Source: Acidobacteriota bacterium
Lineage (GTDB): Bacteria; Acidobacteriota; JAAYUB01
Direction: 5' to 3'
NCBI GenBank assembly: GCA_029565065.1
Contig: JAKQOW010000029.1
Location: 1-42,120, forward strand
Length of the DNA stretch: 42,120 nt
In this document: positions 1 through 7,924 of the stretch, piece after piece
Layout: each line of letters opens with the position of its first letter
Position numbering within the stretch: the first letter of the stretch is position 1
Made by a program: the position numbers and the translations under genes
The notes under the pieces: generated by a model
Database searches by the model: none
Seen by the model: the letters and a program-made list of their open reading frames with translations, nothing else
What the model was told of the DNA's origin: nothing

Positions 1-77
1 CCCCACATGCTGCCAAGCAGCAGGCCGAGGATCACGACGGTGGCAGTGGTCCAACCCGTTTTGCGATCTTGTCTCAT
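1..77 (-). CDS. N-terminal fragment of a secreted or membrane protein, cut by the window edge
   Basis: Reading leftward from the ATG at 77 gives MRQDRKTGWTTATVVILGLL followed by LGSMWG, which looks like a signal peptide or first membrane helix: a charged start and then a hydrophobic run. A good ribosome binding site (AAGGAGAG) lies 5-6 nt upstream of the ATG. The gene follows the 157-2658 gene on the same strand after 79 nt, so it may be the third gene of that envelope group. Only about 25 codons are visible, so no family can be assigned. Confidence 0.55.
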   Translation of the reverse strand, partial: MRQDRKTGWTTATVVILGLLLGSMW

Positions 78-156
78 GTTTCTCTCCTTGGCGAGTTTAT
101 TTTAGAAAGCAATCTACATTCGATGCGGAATCTACGGAAACCGATGTGTCCGCCGC

Positions 157-2658
157 TCATTTTCGACGGTTGCCGCCCTTGGATCCACTGGCGCCGCTCC
201 GGCTGGTCTGGCTGTTTGTCTTCCAGGAGTTGTAATTTTTCTGACGCTGAGAGGAGTCGGTCCGTGCTCTGCGCTCTTGTTCCAGCTGGCTGTAGTTCTG
301 CGAACTGGCGGAGGTTGTCGTGGTCCGCGTCGTCCCCGACGCGGTGGTCCGGCTGCCGGAGCTCTGGGCGTCCGCCTTCTTCTGCTGGGCCTGCTGCTGG
401 CCGGACTGGGCCTTGGATTGGGCCTGGGCCTTCTGCTCGTCGGTGGCGACGGGCTTCTCCACCGTCTGCCACGAGCCGTCCTCGTACTTCTGCCATGAGT
501 CGCCGTCGTTCTTGTACACGTTGCCGTCGTGGGCCGCGTATTTGTTGTTGTCGGCATCCGTGGCGATCGTCGTGGACCCGCGGTCCGTGACCACGCGTCC
601 GCCCTTGCCGCCGTCGGAGGTCTCGTAGCCGGCGATGGTGCCTCTGGAGTCGGAATAGTGCCCGGTGTGCACCCAGTCGTCCCCTTTCGTGATCACGGAC
701 TCGCCCCACTGCGCGTACGGGTTCGACCGCTGGTAGGTGGCCGCGCCGGTGCCGGTGCTCGGGTTGTAGCCCCGGGCCGCATAGCCGGCCTGGCCGCCCG
801 GTCCGTAGAAGCCCGCCTTCTGGGCCCACGCGCCGGTGGATGGATTGTACGCCTCGGCGTACCCGCGCCCGGCGTAGGGCCCCCACACCGCCGCCCCCCG
901 GGCGTAGGCGCCGGTGTTCGGGTTGTAGGCGGCGGCATAGCCGCAACCGCCGTACGGACCGTAGGCCACGGCCGCCCGGCCGAAGGTGCCGGTGTACGGG
1001 TTGTAGAACGCCGCCACGCCGTAGGAATACGGGCGGGGGTAGTAGATCGGGTACCAGACATGCGGCGGATAGTAGAAGTACGGCGGATAGTAGTACCCCG
1101 TCCCGTACACCACGCAGGCCCCGACGATGTAGACGCCCAGATAGCCCGACGTGTAGCCGACGGTCACGGTCGTCGGGGACGTCTCATAGATCGTGACGTA
1201 GGTGACGTTGTACTTGGGGCAGCTGGGCGGGATGGTGTAGATCACGGCCGGAATGGTGTCCGCCACCGTCCAGGGGCCGGTGGGGGAGGGGGCGATGAAC
1301 CAGACCGCCTGGTAGCAGCAGTAGTACCGTTTGTCCACCTGGAAGACGTCGTTGGCGGTGTTCACGGCGTAGTAGACCGTGGTCCCCTCGACGGCGACGA
1401 ACTGAGGATCGCCCGTGTACTTGACCTCGACGGTGAGATCGCTGCGCTTGACCTCGGCCTTGTGAGGCGCTTGGGCCAGCATGACCGCCTCCTGCGCTTC
1501 GGGGGTGCCGGGAACCGAGGCCCGGACGGCGGCCTTGGGATGATCCTTCGGGATCTTGGCGAAATCGGCGGGCAGCTGGTCGCTGGCGAATGTCCACGGC
1601 CCATCGAGCGACATTGCGCGGAACCAGCGCCCCGAGACCAGATAATAGTAGCGTCGATCCGCCTTGAACAGGAACAGGTCGCTGTCGGAGTTGGCGACGT
1701 ACGCCAGCTGGGTGCCCTTGATGTCCTTCAGCTTCGGCGCGCCGTCCAACAGGATCAGCTCCGCCGGCTTCACGCTGACAAACACCCGGGGCATCTGGTT
1801 CTTGGCGATGGTTTTGCCGGGGAGATTCTTGTGGACCTCGGCCCAGCTGTCATTCTTCGGAAGGCTGTAAATGCTTTTGGGGAGCTTCTCCACGGGCGCC
1901 CATGGACCCGTGGGCCCAGGCGCCTGGAGCCAGGAGTCGCCATTGAGCAGGAAGGTATCCGGCTTTCCCTCTTCCTGGAACATGTCCCAGTTCGTGTTGA
2001 CGGCGAAGCGGAGGCCGGTACCCTCGACGGGGGCGAATTTCGGCTCGCCGTCGAAGATCACCAGCACCGCCGGCGTCTGGCTGTACAGGATCACCGGCGG
2101 GTCCGGCGGCGCCGCGATGGGGCGGGGTGCCGGCGCCGGCCGGGGTGGCGCGGCCGCCGGAGGCGCCGCTCCCACCGGGGCGGCGGCGGCTTCAGCCGAC
2201 GGGCCGGGCGCCGAGGCCGTCCCCGATCCCTTGGGGGCGACGGAGGCCAAGATCTCGTCCACGGACAGTTTCATGGGGCCAGTGGGGAGAACGCGCGTCA
2301 GGAGCTCGGTCAGGCGTTGGGCGGTGGCGTCGTCAGTCGAGGGAAAATTCGCCCGAACGATCTTCACGTTGTACAGCACCACCGAGCGGGTGGACAGGTC
2401 GGTGTTAGTCTCGGCGGTCAGCCGCACCGCGGCCGGAACCGGGTGGGCGGCTCCGGGCTCCAGGATTTCCATGGCCATTCGGAAATTCAGCCGAACATAA
2501 AAACTCCAGTCATCCACCTGCGGCTGATAGGCGGTGATCCGGGTGCCGTCGGCCAGCGACTTGACCCGCGGCCATGGCGCCGCCGGCGGACTCTGCGCAT
2601 GGACGGCGACCCCCAACAATCCCGCGATGACGACCATCCCCACCATGATGCGTTTCAT
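157..2658 (-). CDS. Large secreted Tyr/Gly-rich repeat protein (paralogue A)
   Basis: An 833-aa exported protein of unknown function. The start at 2658 (MKRIMVG) is chosen over an in-frame ATG at 2679 because GGAGGGGGG lies 4-5 nt before it and a signal peptide ending near VAVHAQS follows directly. Visible parts: an N-terminal domain; a Pro/Ala-rich linker (about residues 145-185); three related beta-type repeats at about 185-260, 288-355 and 405-475, each with a PA-L-I-DG-P core, an N-x-x-x-D-x-F core and a final GPW or similar; a very Tyr/Pro-rich stretch (about 500-560); four NPxTG-containing units of roughly 27 residues; and a Gln/Ser/Thr-rich tail. Such proteins are sometimes labelled carbohydrate-binding family V/XII in databases; I recall this but cannot verify it. 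A clear paralogue lies at 10633-13095. Probable location is the outer surface or periplasm. It follows the 2676-3377 gene by 17 nt, so the two are probably cotranscribed. Confidence 0.85.
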   Translation of the reverse strand: MKRIMVGMVVIAGLLGVAVHAQSPPAAPWPRVKSLADGTRITAYQPQVDDWSFYVRLNFRMAMEILEPGAAHPVPAAVRLTAETNTDLSTRSVVLYNVKIVRANFPSTDDATAQRLTELLTRVLPTGPMKLSVDEILASVAPKGSGTASAPGPSAEAAAAPVGAAPPAAAPPRPAPAPRPIAAPPDPPVILYSQTPAVLVIFDGEPKFAPVEGTGLRFAVNTNWDMFQEEGKPDTFLLNGDSWLQAPGPTGPWAPVEKLPKSIYSLPKNDSWAEVHKNLPGKTIAKNQMPRVFVSVKPAELILLDGAPKLKDIKGTQLAYVANSDSDLFLFKADRRYYYLVSGRWFRAMSLDGPWTFASDQLPADFAKIPKDHPKAAVRASVPGTPEAQEAVMLAQAPHKAEVKRSDLTVEVKYTGDPQFVAVEGTTVYYAVNTANDVFQVDKRYYCCYQAVWFIAPSPTGPWTVADTIPAVIYTIPPSCPKYNVTYVTIYETSPTTVTVGYTSGYLGVYIVGACVVYGTGYYYPPYFYYPPHVWYPIYYPRPYSYGVAAFYNPYTGTFGRAAVAYGPYGGCGYAAAYNPNTGAYARGAAVWGPYAGRGYAEAYNPSTGAWAQKAGFYGPGGQAGYAARGYNPSTGTGAATYQRSNPYAQWGESVITKGDDWVHTGHYSDSRGTIAGYETSDGGKGGRVVTDRGSTTIATDADNNKYAAHDGNVYKNDGDSWQKYEDGSWQTVEKPVATDEQKAQAQSKAQSGQQQAQQKKADAQSSGSRTTASGTTRTTTTSASSQNYSQLEQERRARTDSSQRQKNYNSWKTNSQTSRSGASGSKGGNRRK

Positions 2659-2675
2659 GTTTCGCCCCCCTCCGG

Positions 2676-3377
2676 TCACTGCCGCTGGTAGTTGAAGTTC
2701 TCGATGGTGGCCGACACTTCTTTGCCCGGCACATTCACGACGAGCCGGGCGGCGTACTGCGGGCCGTCGGTCACCTGGCCGAAATCCACCTGGCCGCTGA
2801 CGGCGTCCTCGTCCAGAACCGTCTGAAAGGCGAACCGGCGTGGGCTCTTGGTCGCCGGATCGAGCCAGAAGGTCACCTTGTCCTTCGGCTGGATGAAGCC
2901 GCCGGCCGTGACCTGGACCGTGCCGTCCGGGGACTGGCTGTAGGCGGCCTTGGCGTAGAAGTCCATCATGGTGCCCGGGGTGGGCGCCATGTAGTCCTTG
3001 ACCAGGTCACCCAGGGTGTCGGCCCAATCCTTGAAATCCTCGATCTTGTTTTCCTTGATCCGGCCGCGGATGCCGCGCGCCTTCTTCTCCTCGGGCGGGG
3101 CGGAGAGCAGCGTCTTTTGCAGCTTGCCGTCGGCGTCGAACCGCATCTGGTACAGCGAGGCCGGCTTGGGGTTGCCCTTGACGGTGAGCGCGATGCGCAT
3201 CTGCCAGGCATAGTGCCGCGTCAGCTCCGCGTTCTTTTTGGCGCTGGCGGCATACTGGTCGGCCATTGCCCCCGGATTGGTGCTCTGCGCCAGCGCCGCC
3301 AAGGACAAGGCGCACAAGATGGCGGCCAGGGCACCGATCCGCGGGATAGGGTGAAGCCGAATCAGGTGGGATTGCAT
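2676..3377 (-). CDS. Secreted protein of unknown function, cotranscribed with paralogue A
   Basis: A 233-aa protein with a signal peptide (hydrophobic AALAAILCALSLAALAQS, probable cleavage after ALAQ). The mature part starts with a Lys/Ala-rich helix and continues as alternating short strands: a YAWQMRIAL segment, a MRFDADGKLQ segment, and a final VNVPGKEVSATIENFNYQRQ strand. This resembles a LolA/LppX-like open beta sheet, but that is only an impression. The start at 3377 has GAGGAGG 6-7 nt upstream. Its stop lies 17 nt before the ATG of the large surface protein, whose ribosome binding site sits in the gap, so it probably belongs to the same operon and may help export or process that protein (inference). 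Confidence 0.8.
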   Translation of the reverse strand: MQSHLIRLHPIPRIGALAAILCALSLAALAQSTNPGAMADQYAASAKKNAELTRHYAWQMRIALTVKGNPKPASLYQMRFDADGKLQKTLLSAPPEEKKARGIRGRIKENKIEDFKDWADTLGDLVKDYMAPTPGTMMDFYAKAAYSQSPDGTVQVTAGGFIQPKDKVTFWLDPATKSPRRFAFQTVLDEDAVSGQVDFGQVTDGPQYAARLVVNVPGKEVSATIENFNYQRQ

Positions 3378-3600
3378 ATGATCGCCTCCTCAGATGTTCG
3401 AAGTGGTTGACTCTTCAGCAAGCCGGCCGGTCGCAGACGGACGTCCCGGCGTGATCCGAAATATCCGTTTATAAGAGATCCCCTCTCTGGATCAGGTTTC
3501 AAACGGCGTTCGCACAATGGCGCTATTTTACTTGCGCGGGCTGCAATCAACAACGGAGAAATTCAGGCCACCACGGGCCGGGCGATCACTTTGGAGTCCG

Positions 3601-3668
3601 GTGATGAGGCGTGCGCCAAACCGGTTGCGTCACCGGGGCTTTAGGCGCGCCGAATCACCGCTTTGAGA
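3601..3668 (-). repeat. Partial inverted copy of the 87-bp palindromic element
   Basis: On the minus strand this begins TCTCAAAGCGGTGATTCGGC and ends CGCCTCATCACC, the same ends as the elements at 3841 and 7639, but the centre differs. The ends are themselves inverted repeats, GCGGTGAT against ATCACCGC. It is therefore an end-conserved member of the same family with a diverged or replaced centre. Confidence 0.6.
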
Positions 3669-3702
3669 CGCCGCGGCCGCGGCAGCGACCGCGGCCGCGG
3701 CG
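3669..3702. repeat. Perfect 14-bp GC hairpin
   Basis: Left arm 3669-3682 (CGCCGCGGCCGCGG), 6-nt loop CAGCGA, right arm 3689-3702, with complete complementarity. No T-run follows on either side, so it is not a standard intrinsic terminator. It lies between two CTTTGAG half-units (3661 and 3720) of the palindromic element cluster. Confidence 0.75.
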
Positions 3703-3840
3703 GCGACTGGCGGAATCCGCTTTGAGGTGCAGCTGCCGCCGCGGTGACTGGTGGAATCTGAGAAGGGAATTGCGCCCGTCGCGGGGCGGACAGCGGAGAG
3801 AAGGAGCGTTGGGTCCGAAGGGAAACGGCGGGCCGATCTG

Positions 3841-3927
3841 AAAGCGGTGATTCGGCGCCCGTTTAATATCGGCAGCAGCGACATCCTGCCGGGCGCCTCA
3901 TCACCGCACTCCACGGATTCGGCGTCC
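3841..3927 (+). repeat. 87-bp palindromic dispersed repeat, copy 1
   Basis: Aligns without gaps to 7639-7725, with 11 differences over 87 bases by my count. The first 18 and a later 18 bases (GCGGTGATTCGGCGCCCG and CGGGCGCCTCATCACCGC) are imperfect inverted repeats with two mismatches, so the element can fold back on itself like a REP or MITE-type unit. It lies just downstream of the 3973-7024 operon. Confidence 0.7.
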
Positions 3928-3972
3928 GTCCATAATCGGTGTCATCCGGCCGGGCGATCCCGCTCCTGCCTG

Positions 3973-4542
3973 CTAGTTCAGGTCGCCGTCCTTGAAGTAC
4001 TTGGTCCCCTTGACGGTGAGTTCCAGGGCCAGTCCCGTGTCGGTGAGCTGGTAGAGCCAGACGCCCGGGGCCATGGGAATCGCGCCCTGGAAGGCCGCGC
4101 CCTGTTCGCCCTTTTTGGCCGCGGCGGTCGCCTGCCCGCCGGCCTCCCATCCGCTGTTGATGAACTGGTCCAGGGTGTTCTTGGTCTCAAAGACCCAGAC
4201 CAGGTTGAATTTCTTGACGCCGAAGCCCAGTCCGGCCTGGATCTCGGCCATTTTCATGAAGACTTCCTGCTTCGTCTTGTTGTTCACGGCCACGCCCTTG
4301 CCGCTGCCGCCCCCGGCGACGAGGATCTTCATCCCGAAATTGCTGAACACGGCGTAGCCGGCGGCCTTTCGGATGGATGTCTTGGCCGCGGGATTGATCT
4401 CGTACAATTTGGTCAGGATCTGTTGAGCGGTCTGGCGGATCTTGGCCTGCTGTTCCTCCTTGGATTCTTTCGCCAGCACCGCGGTTCCGGCCACGAGCAG
4501 CATGATGCAAACCCATGTTACGGCCCATCGCTGTCTCGCCAT
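3973..4542 (-). CDS. SYLF-domain (Ysc84/DUF500) lipid-binding protein
   Basis: A 189-aa exported protein. After a signal peptide (VCIMLLVAGTAVLAKES) it runs through the SYLF/Ysc84 pattern: an amphipathic segment with KAAGYAVFSNFGMKIL, then GGGSGKGVAVNN, then MKMAEIQAGLGFGVKKFNLVW reading through to a late FINSGWEAGGQA block. This family binds phosphoinositide-type or anionic lipids in eukaryotes; its role in bacteria is not defined. The start at 4542 has AGGAGG 6 nt upstream. It is the last gene of a likely three-gene operon after DUF2252 and a MetA-like channel; the gap to the channel gene is 52 nt. Confidence 0.9.
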   Translation of the reverse strand: MARQRWAVTWVCIMLLVAGTAVLAKESKEEQQAKIRQTAQQILTKLYEINPAAKTSIRKAAGYAVFSNFGMKILVAGGGSGKGVAVNNKTKQEVFMKMAEIQAGLGFGVKKFNLVWVFETKNTLDQFINSGWEAGGQATAAAKKGEQGAAFQGAIPMAPGVWLYQLTDTGLALELTVKGTKYFKDGDLN

Positions 4543-4594
4543 GATCTGCCTCCTGGGTTGTTTTCAAGTCATCCAGTTTTCACGCTCAGCGGAC

Positions 4595-5554
4595 TCAATA
4601 TTTGGCGAACCAGAAATACTGGTAGGCGATGCCGATCGTGGTGAAGTCGGAGCCGACGCGCGCGGTGACGCCCCGCGCGACGGACACCTTGATGGAATGC
4701 CGTTTGTGGAAGGGGAGGGAGACGGTGAGACCGGCCCGGGAATTCGACTGCCGTGTGTCGGTGGGAATCTCGTCGGAGTAAACGACGCCGCCGCCGTAAT
4801 AGGTGAAGTCTCCCGCCAACCACATCCGCGGACGGAAATTGTAGCCGACGTGCGCCTGGAACGTGAGCAGCGGGTCCTGGGAGCGGAGCTTGCCGCCGTA
4901 GAAGTTGTCGTTGTCGCCGAAAAACCAGACGCCGGTGAAAGCCTCCAGGGTCCAATTGCCGATGGGATGCGTGAGGCCGAGCTCGGGTTTGAAGGCCCAC
5001 CGGTTCGTGCCGATGTTGATGAGCTTGGCCGGATCGTACTGACCGGCCGGCACGCTCAACAAGGCGCTCACGCCCAGCATGGTCCCGGGCGTGCGGGCGG
5101 CGAACTCGCGAGGTTTGAGCGCCGGGCCGCCGAACACGTTGACCGTGAACTTCGTGCGCAGGTCGCCCAGGCCCGAGCGGGTGATCGCCCGATACTCCTC
5201 ACCGACGTTCCCCTCCACGTCCCCCCAGACGTAGGGCATCATCACCAGAAAAGAGGCGGTCCGGCCGAACAGGTCGAAGGTGCAGCCGTATCCCGCGACC
5301 GCGGCACTGATCCGCGCCTCGACGTCGGAGAAGGGGAGCGACGGATCGAACATGACGTCGCCGCTCTGGTAAACGTAGGACTGCACGATGAAATTCGCGC
5401 CCACCGGGTTCGGCGAGTAGGCTCGCGGCTCGAGCTCCTGGGCGTCAGCCGGCGCGGCGGCCAACACCAGCCAGAGGGCGGCCGCCAGGCCCAGTCCCGG
5501 ACGGCGGTTTGCAGGCCGGCAGGAGAGCGTTCGCTGCCCGATCAGTGATCCCAT
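4595..5554 (-). CDS. MetA-pathway (phenol_MetA_deg) outer-membrane beta-barrel protein
   Basis: A 319-aa protein with an exported leader (hydrophobic LGLAAALWLVLAAAPADAQ) and a body of alternating beta strands ending in an aromatic C-terminal strand (IAYQYFWFAKY), typical of outer-membrane barrels. The ARAYSPNPVGANF-like start, the GLGDLRTKFTVNVFG block and the TRWAFKPELGLTHPIGNW-like block match the transporter family PF13557. I chose the ATG at 5554 because GAGGTG stands 6 nt before it. An upstream in-frame ATG at 5590 lies only 6 nt after the DUF2252 stop, has no ribosome binding site and would need translational coupling. The substrate is unknown; despite the family name nothing nearby suggests phenol breakdown. 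Confidence 0.85.
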   Translation of the reverse strand: MGSLIGQRTLSCRPANRRPGLGLAAALWLVLAAAPADAQELEPRAYSPNPVGANFIVQSYVYQSGDVMFDPSLPFSDVEARISAAVAGYGCTFDLFGRTASFLVMMPYVWGDVEGNVGEEYRAITRSGLGDLRTKFTVNVFGGPALKPREFAARTPGTMLGVSALLSVPAGQYDPAKLINIGTNRWAFKPELGLTHPIGNWTLEAFTGVWFFGDNDNFYGGKLRSQDPLLTFQAHVGYNFRPRMWLAGDFTYYGGGVVYSDEIPTDTRQSNSRAGLTVSLPFHKRHSIKVSVARGVTARVGSDFTTIGIAYQYFWFAKY

Positions 5555-5596
5555 TCCGTGCACCTCGAACCGGAGCGGTTTGTCCGCCATAGAGTA

Positions 5597-7024
5597 TCAT
5601 TGTTCTTGCTCAAAGGCCGCCTCGACTACGCCCTCCCGGACCGCCCGCACCAGGGCAGCATGGTCTTTTTCGTTCTGATCGGCGTAGGCGGCCGCGAATT
5701 TCGCCACGGCCCGGTCGAACGCGTCCCCCTTGCCCAGGTAGCCGCTGAGCGTCACGGCGCAGCCGGAGCGGGCGTGGGCCAGCGCCAGCGCCCGGCCGCA
5801 CCAGGTGGCGTAGAGGTTCATTTCGGCGGCGCTAAAAGTCTCCACGCGGACGCTGATCTTGATGTCCCGAAGCTGGCGGAAGAAGTAATGGCGCCGGGGG
5901 CCCTGGCTCCAGCCCAGGAACATGTCGCTGGCGGGTTGCATGAGCCGGTATCCGTTCACCACCCGCTGGCCGTGGTTGGGGAACGGGCTGGGGCCCGCAA
6001 CGGGCTCCAGGACGGAAGGTCGGGCCTCCTTGACTTGGAGGAACAGGGGATCACCCTCGCCGGCCATCAGCAGGATCACCCAGCAGGCGGTGCCGACGCT
6101 GCCGATACCCACCACCTTGAGGGCGGCGTCCCGGATCTCGTAGCGGTCCAGCAGCGACTGGATGGCCGGAGGCAGGGTGTCCCGGTAACCGGAGAACGTT
6201 TCAAGGACCGCCTGCTGAACCTCTCCCGGTGGATAGTCCTTGGCGTGGAAAATCGTGGGGAGCTGATCCTTGATCAGGGGCATCGTCCCTTTCTGTTCCA
6301 CCAGTTTCGGAAAGATATCCTCGGCAATGCTCCGCGCCCGTTCTTTCTGCAGGCGATTCAGGGCCCGGCGGCGGAAGACGGGATCCCGAATTTCCGCCAC
6401 GAGGTCGTCCGCCTCGAGCGAGTAGTACCAGAGTTCCATCGTCTTCATCTGGCCGAACTCGGCCATCGATTCGCGGTAGGTGCGAAGGCAGGTTTGCGCC
6501 GCATCCCGCGCCAGAGTTTCACCGAGGCCGTTGTCGCGGCTGGCCACCACGAAGCTCGCCGCCAGGCGCTTGACGTCCCATTCCCAGGGGGCGGGCAGGG
6601 TCTCGTCTAGGTCGTTGATGGCGAAAATGACCCGGCGTTCCGGCGTGGCGAATCCCCCGAAATTGCTCAGGTGGGCATCGCCGCAGCACTGGACGTGCAC
6701 GCCGGTGACCGGGGTGGTGGCGAGGTCGGTGGCCATGGTGAGCGCCGCACCCCGAAAGAAGGTGAATGGGGAGCGGGCCATACGCCCGTGGCGGAGCGGG
6801 AGCAGGTCGGGCAGCCGGCCCTTCTCCGCCGCCAGGACCATCGCGACTGCGTCCGGCCGGCTGGACGGCGCCTTCCAGTCCGCGTGGGCGCTGCGCGGAC
6901 ATGCATCCCTCAGCTTCTTGCCGACGGCGCGGCGATCGATCCGGGACATCCGGTGGTGTTCTGGGGAAAACATAGCAGTAATCTGCGTCGACTTTGCCTC
7001 GGATCCGGACGATTTCTTGTTCAT
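5597..7024 (-). CDS. DUF2252 family protein
   Basis: A 475-aa soluble protein. It carries the family's two strongest blocks: CCGDAHLSNFGGF at about residues 111-124 and NDLDETLPAPWEWDVKRLAA at about 134-154. These resemble kinase/phosphotransferase loop motifs (aspartates and an Asn), and the family is often placed near the aminoglycoside phosphotransferase-like fold, but no substrate is established. The start at 7024 (MNKKSS) is favoured over the longer in-frame start at 7135, because AGGAGGG lies just before it and the upstream extension is AT-rich and unlike the rest. It is the first gene of a likely operon with the barrel protein and the SYLF protein. Confidence 0.9.
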   Translation of the reverse strand: MNKKSSGSEAKSTQITAMFSPEHHRMSRIDRRAVGKKLRDACPRSAHADWKAPSSRPDAVAMVLAAEKGRLPDLLPLRHGRMARSPFTFFRGAALTMATDLATTPVTGVHVQCCGDAHLSNFGGFATPERRVIFAINDLDETLPAPWEWDVKRLAASFVVASRDNGLGETLARDAAQTCLRTYRESMAEFGQMKTMELWYYSLEADDLVAEIRDPVFRRRALNRLQKERARSIAEDIFPKLVEQKGTMPLIKDQLPTIFHAKDYPPGEVQQAVLETFSGYRDTLPPAIQSLLDRYEIRDAALKVVGIGSVGTACWVILLMAGEGDPLFLQVKEARPSVLEPVAGPSPFPNHGQRVVNGYRLMQPASDMFLGWSQGPRRHYFFRQLRDIKISVRVETFSAAEMNLYATWCGRALALAHARSGCAVTLSGYLGKGDAFDRAVAKFAAAYADQNEKDHAALVRAVREGVVEAAFEQEQ

Positions 7025-7352
7025 GGCGCCCTCCTGCGTTGTTCCATGCGACAGATTTCGCCGATGGTTGGTTATCCAGTATGCAAAATATGTACCAGTC
7101 GCATTGAATTCCTGTTGGTTGTCAAACGATATCATTATATATCAGGCGTTTAAAGGTGTATATCAGAGCGTTTGCTGTTTTTCGATGTAATGAAGATGTA
7201 CGAAATATCGTTCCGTCTGCTGGTCGCGGGGCGCTGACCGAACAGTGGGCGTTACCGTTGAGCAGCGTCGGGAGGAAATCAGGCGGTGGTCGATTGGGAA
7301 TGCAGTGATAAGCCGTGTACCTCGTACTGTGGTGATGAGGCTCTGAAAGTAC

Positions 7353-7373
7353 CTCGCGGCCTCCGGCCGCGAG
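7353..7373. repeat. Perfect 9-bp hairpin with TCC loop
   Basis: CTCGCGGCC, loop TCC, GGCCGCGAG. It is almost the same as the hairpin at 7579-7599 (CTCGTGGCC-TCC-GGCCACGAG), where the one base change in the stem is matched by a compensating change in the other arm. Both are preceded by GTAC. Confidence 0.75.
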
Positions 7374-7542
7374 TTCCATCTGCAGGAATTGGTGAGGTTC
7401 TAGCGGCATGATGATGGGGATTGCGACGGCAGTGTGAGGGGGAGTCAAGCGTCAGGGAAGCGATTCGGGCGGTGCAATGTGGGAATTCCTGACGAAGTGT
7501 GCCGGATAAACCGGCAGACCGGTAGATCCTGTCGTGGCCGAA

Positions 7543-7599
7543 CTCGCGCACGGAGTGCGCGAGGTACTTCAGGAGTACCTCGTGGCCTCCGGCCACGAG
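7543..7599. repeat. Three overlapping perfect inverted repeats in tandem
   Basis: CTCGCGCAC-GGA-GTGCGCGAG at 7543-7563, GAGGTAC-TTCAGGA-GTACCTC at 7561-7581, and CTCGTGGCC-TCC-GGCCACGAG at 7579-7599. The middle pair shares bases with both outer hairpins, so the region could switch between alternative folds. No T-run follows. Confidence 0.75.
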
Positions 7600-7638
7600 C
7601 TCGTCCGGCACGAATGCGGACTGAGCGCGCAGCGTCTC

Positions 7639-7725
7639 AAAGCGGTGATTTGGCGACCGTTCAATATCGGCAACAGCGACATTTTGCCGGGCGCCTCATC
7701 ACCGCAATCCAAAGAGTCAGCGTCC
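7639..7725 (+). repeat. 87-bp palindromic dispersed repeat, copy 2
   Basis: Gapless match to 3841-3927 (76 of 87 bases by hand count). It has the same imperfect terminal inverted repeats, GCGGTGAT near the left end and ATCACCGC about 60 bases on. The flanking sequence differs from copy 1, so it is a dispersed element rather than part of a larger duplication. Confidence 0.7.
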
Positions 7726-7862
7726 TTGGCATCGGCCGCGCGCCCGTGCCGGTGTGGCCAGCGTCGATGGAATTTGCCGCGGCTGGATATTCTTGAGGCC
7801 TGACCGACGGTCCTTGCCGCGGGCGGCGGTCGATGGTACCATCGCGGAGCGGCCGGCGGGCG

Positions 7863-7892
7863 AAAAAAATCCCGGCGTCCGCGGACGCCGGG
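7863..7892 (-). terminator. Intrinsic terminator of the 7925-9040 gene
   Basis: On the minus strand a perfect 10-bp stem (CCCGGCGTCC, loop GC, GGACGCCGGG) is followed by ATTTTTTT. It lies 32 nt after the stop codon of the minus-strand gene. Confidence 0.9.
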
Positions 7893-7924
7893 AGGATGGG
7901 ATCGAATTGGCGGCCGGTCCGCCG

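Larger units (their letters stand above)
3378..3972. other. Gene-free spacer with a cluster of palindromic repeats
   Basis: About 600 bp without a convincing gene, between the start of one minus-strand operon (3377) and the end of another (3973). The right half (3601-3927) is packed with inverted repeats: a partial inverted copy and a full copy of the 87-bp element, a perfect 14-bp GC hairpin, and an extra CTTTGAG half-unit at 3720. The left part (3378-3600) should hold the promoter of the 3377 operon, but I see no convincing -35/-10 pair. Confidence 0.6.
7025..7862. other. Long gene-free spacer with hairpins and an 87-bp repeat copy
   Basis: About 840 bp before the terminator at 7863. The first 170 bp are AT-rich compared with the rest of the window and probably hold the promoter of the DUF2252 operon; no single -35/-10 pair is convincing. 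The middle and right parts contain three to four short perfect hairpins (7353-7373, 7543-7563, 7579-7599) and a full copy of the 87-bp repeat. Short reading frames here show no family features. Confidence 0.6.

Noticed and set aside
529..2691. Long open frame opposite the first surface-protein gene
   Set aside because: Composition is Arg/Gly/Val-rich with no domain motif, no ribosome binding site fits, and the opposite frame has a signal peptide and a paralogue. It is an antisense shadow of a GC-rich gene.
7190..7796. Small open frames in the 7.0-7.9 kb spacer
   Set aside because: They cross hairpins and the 87-bp repeat, have no ribosome binding sites and show no protein-like composition.
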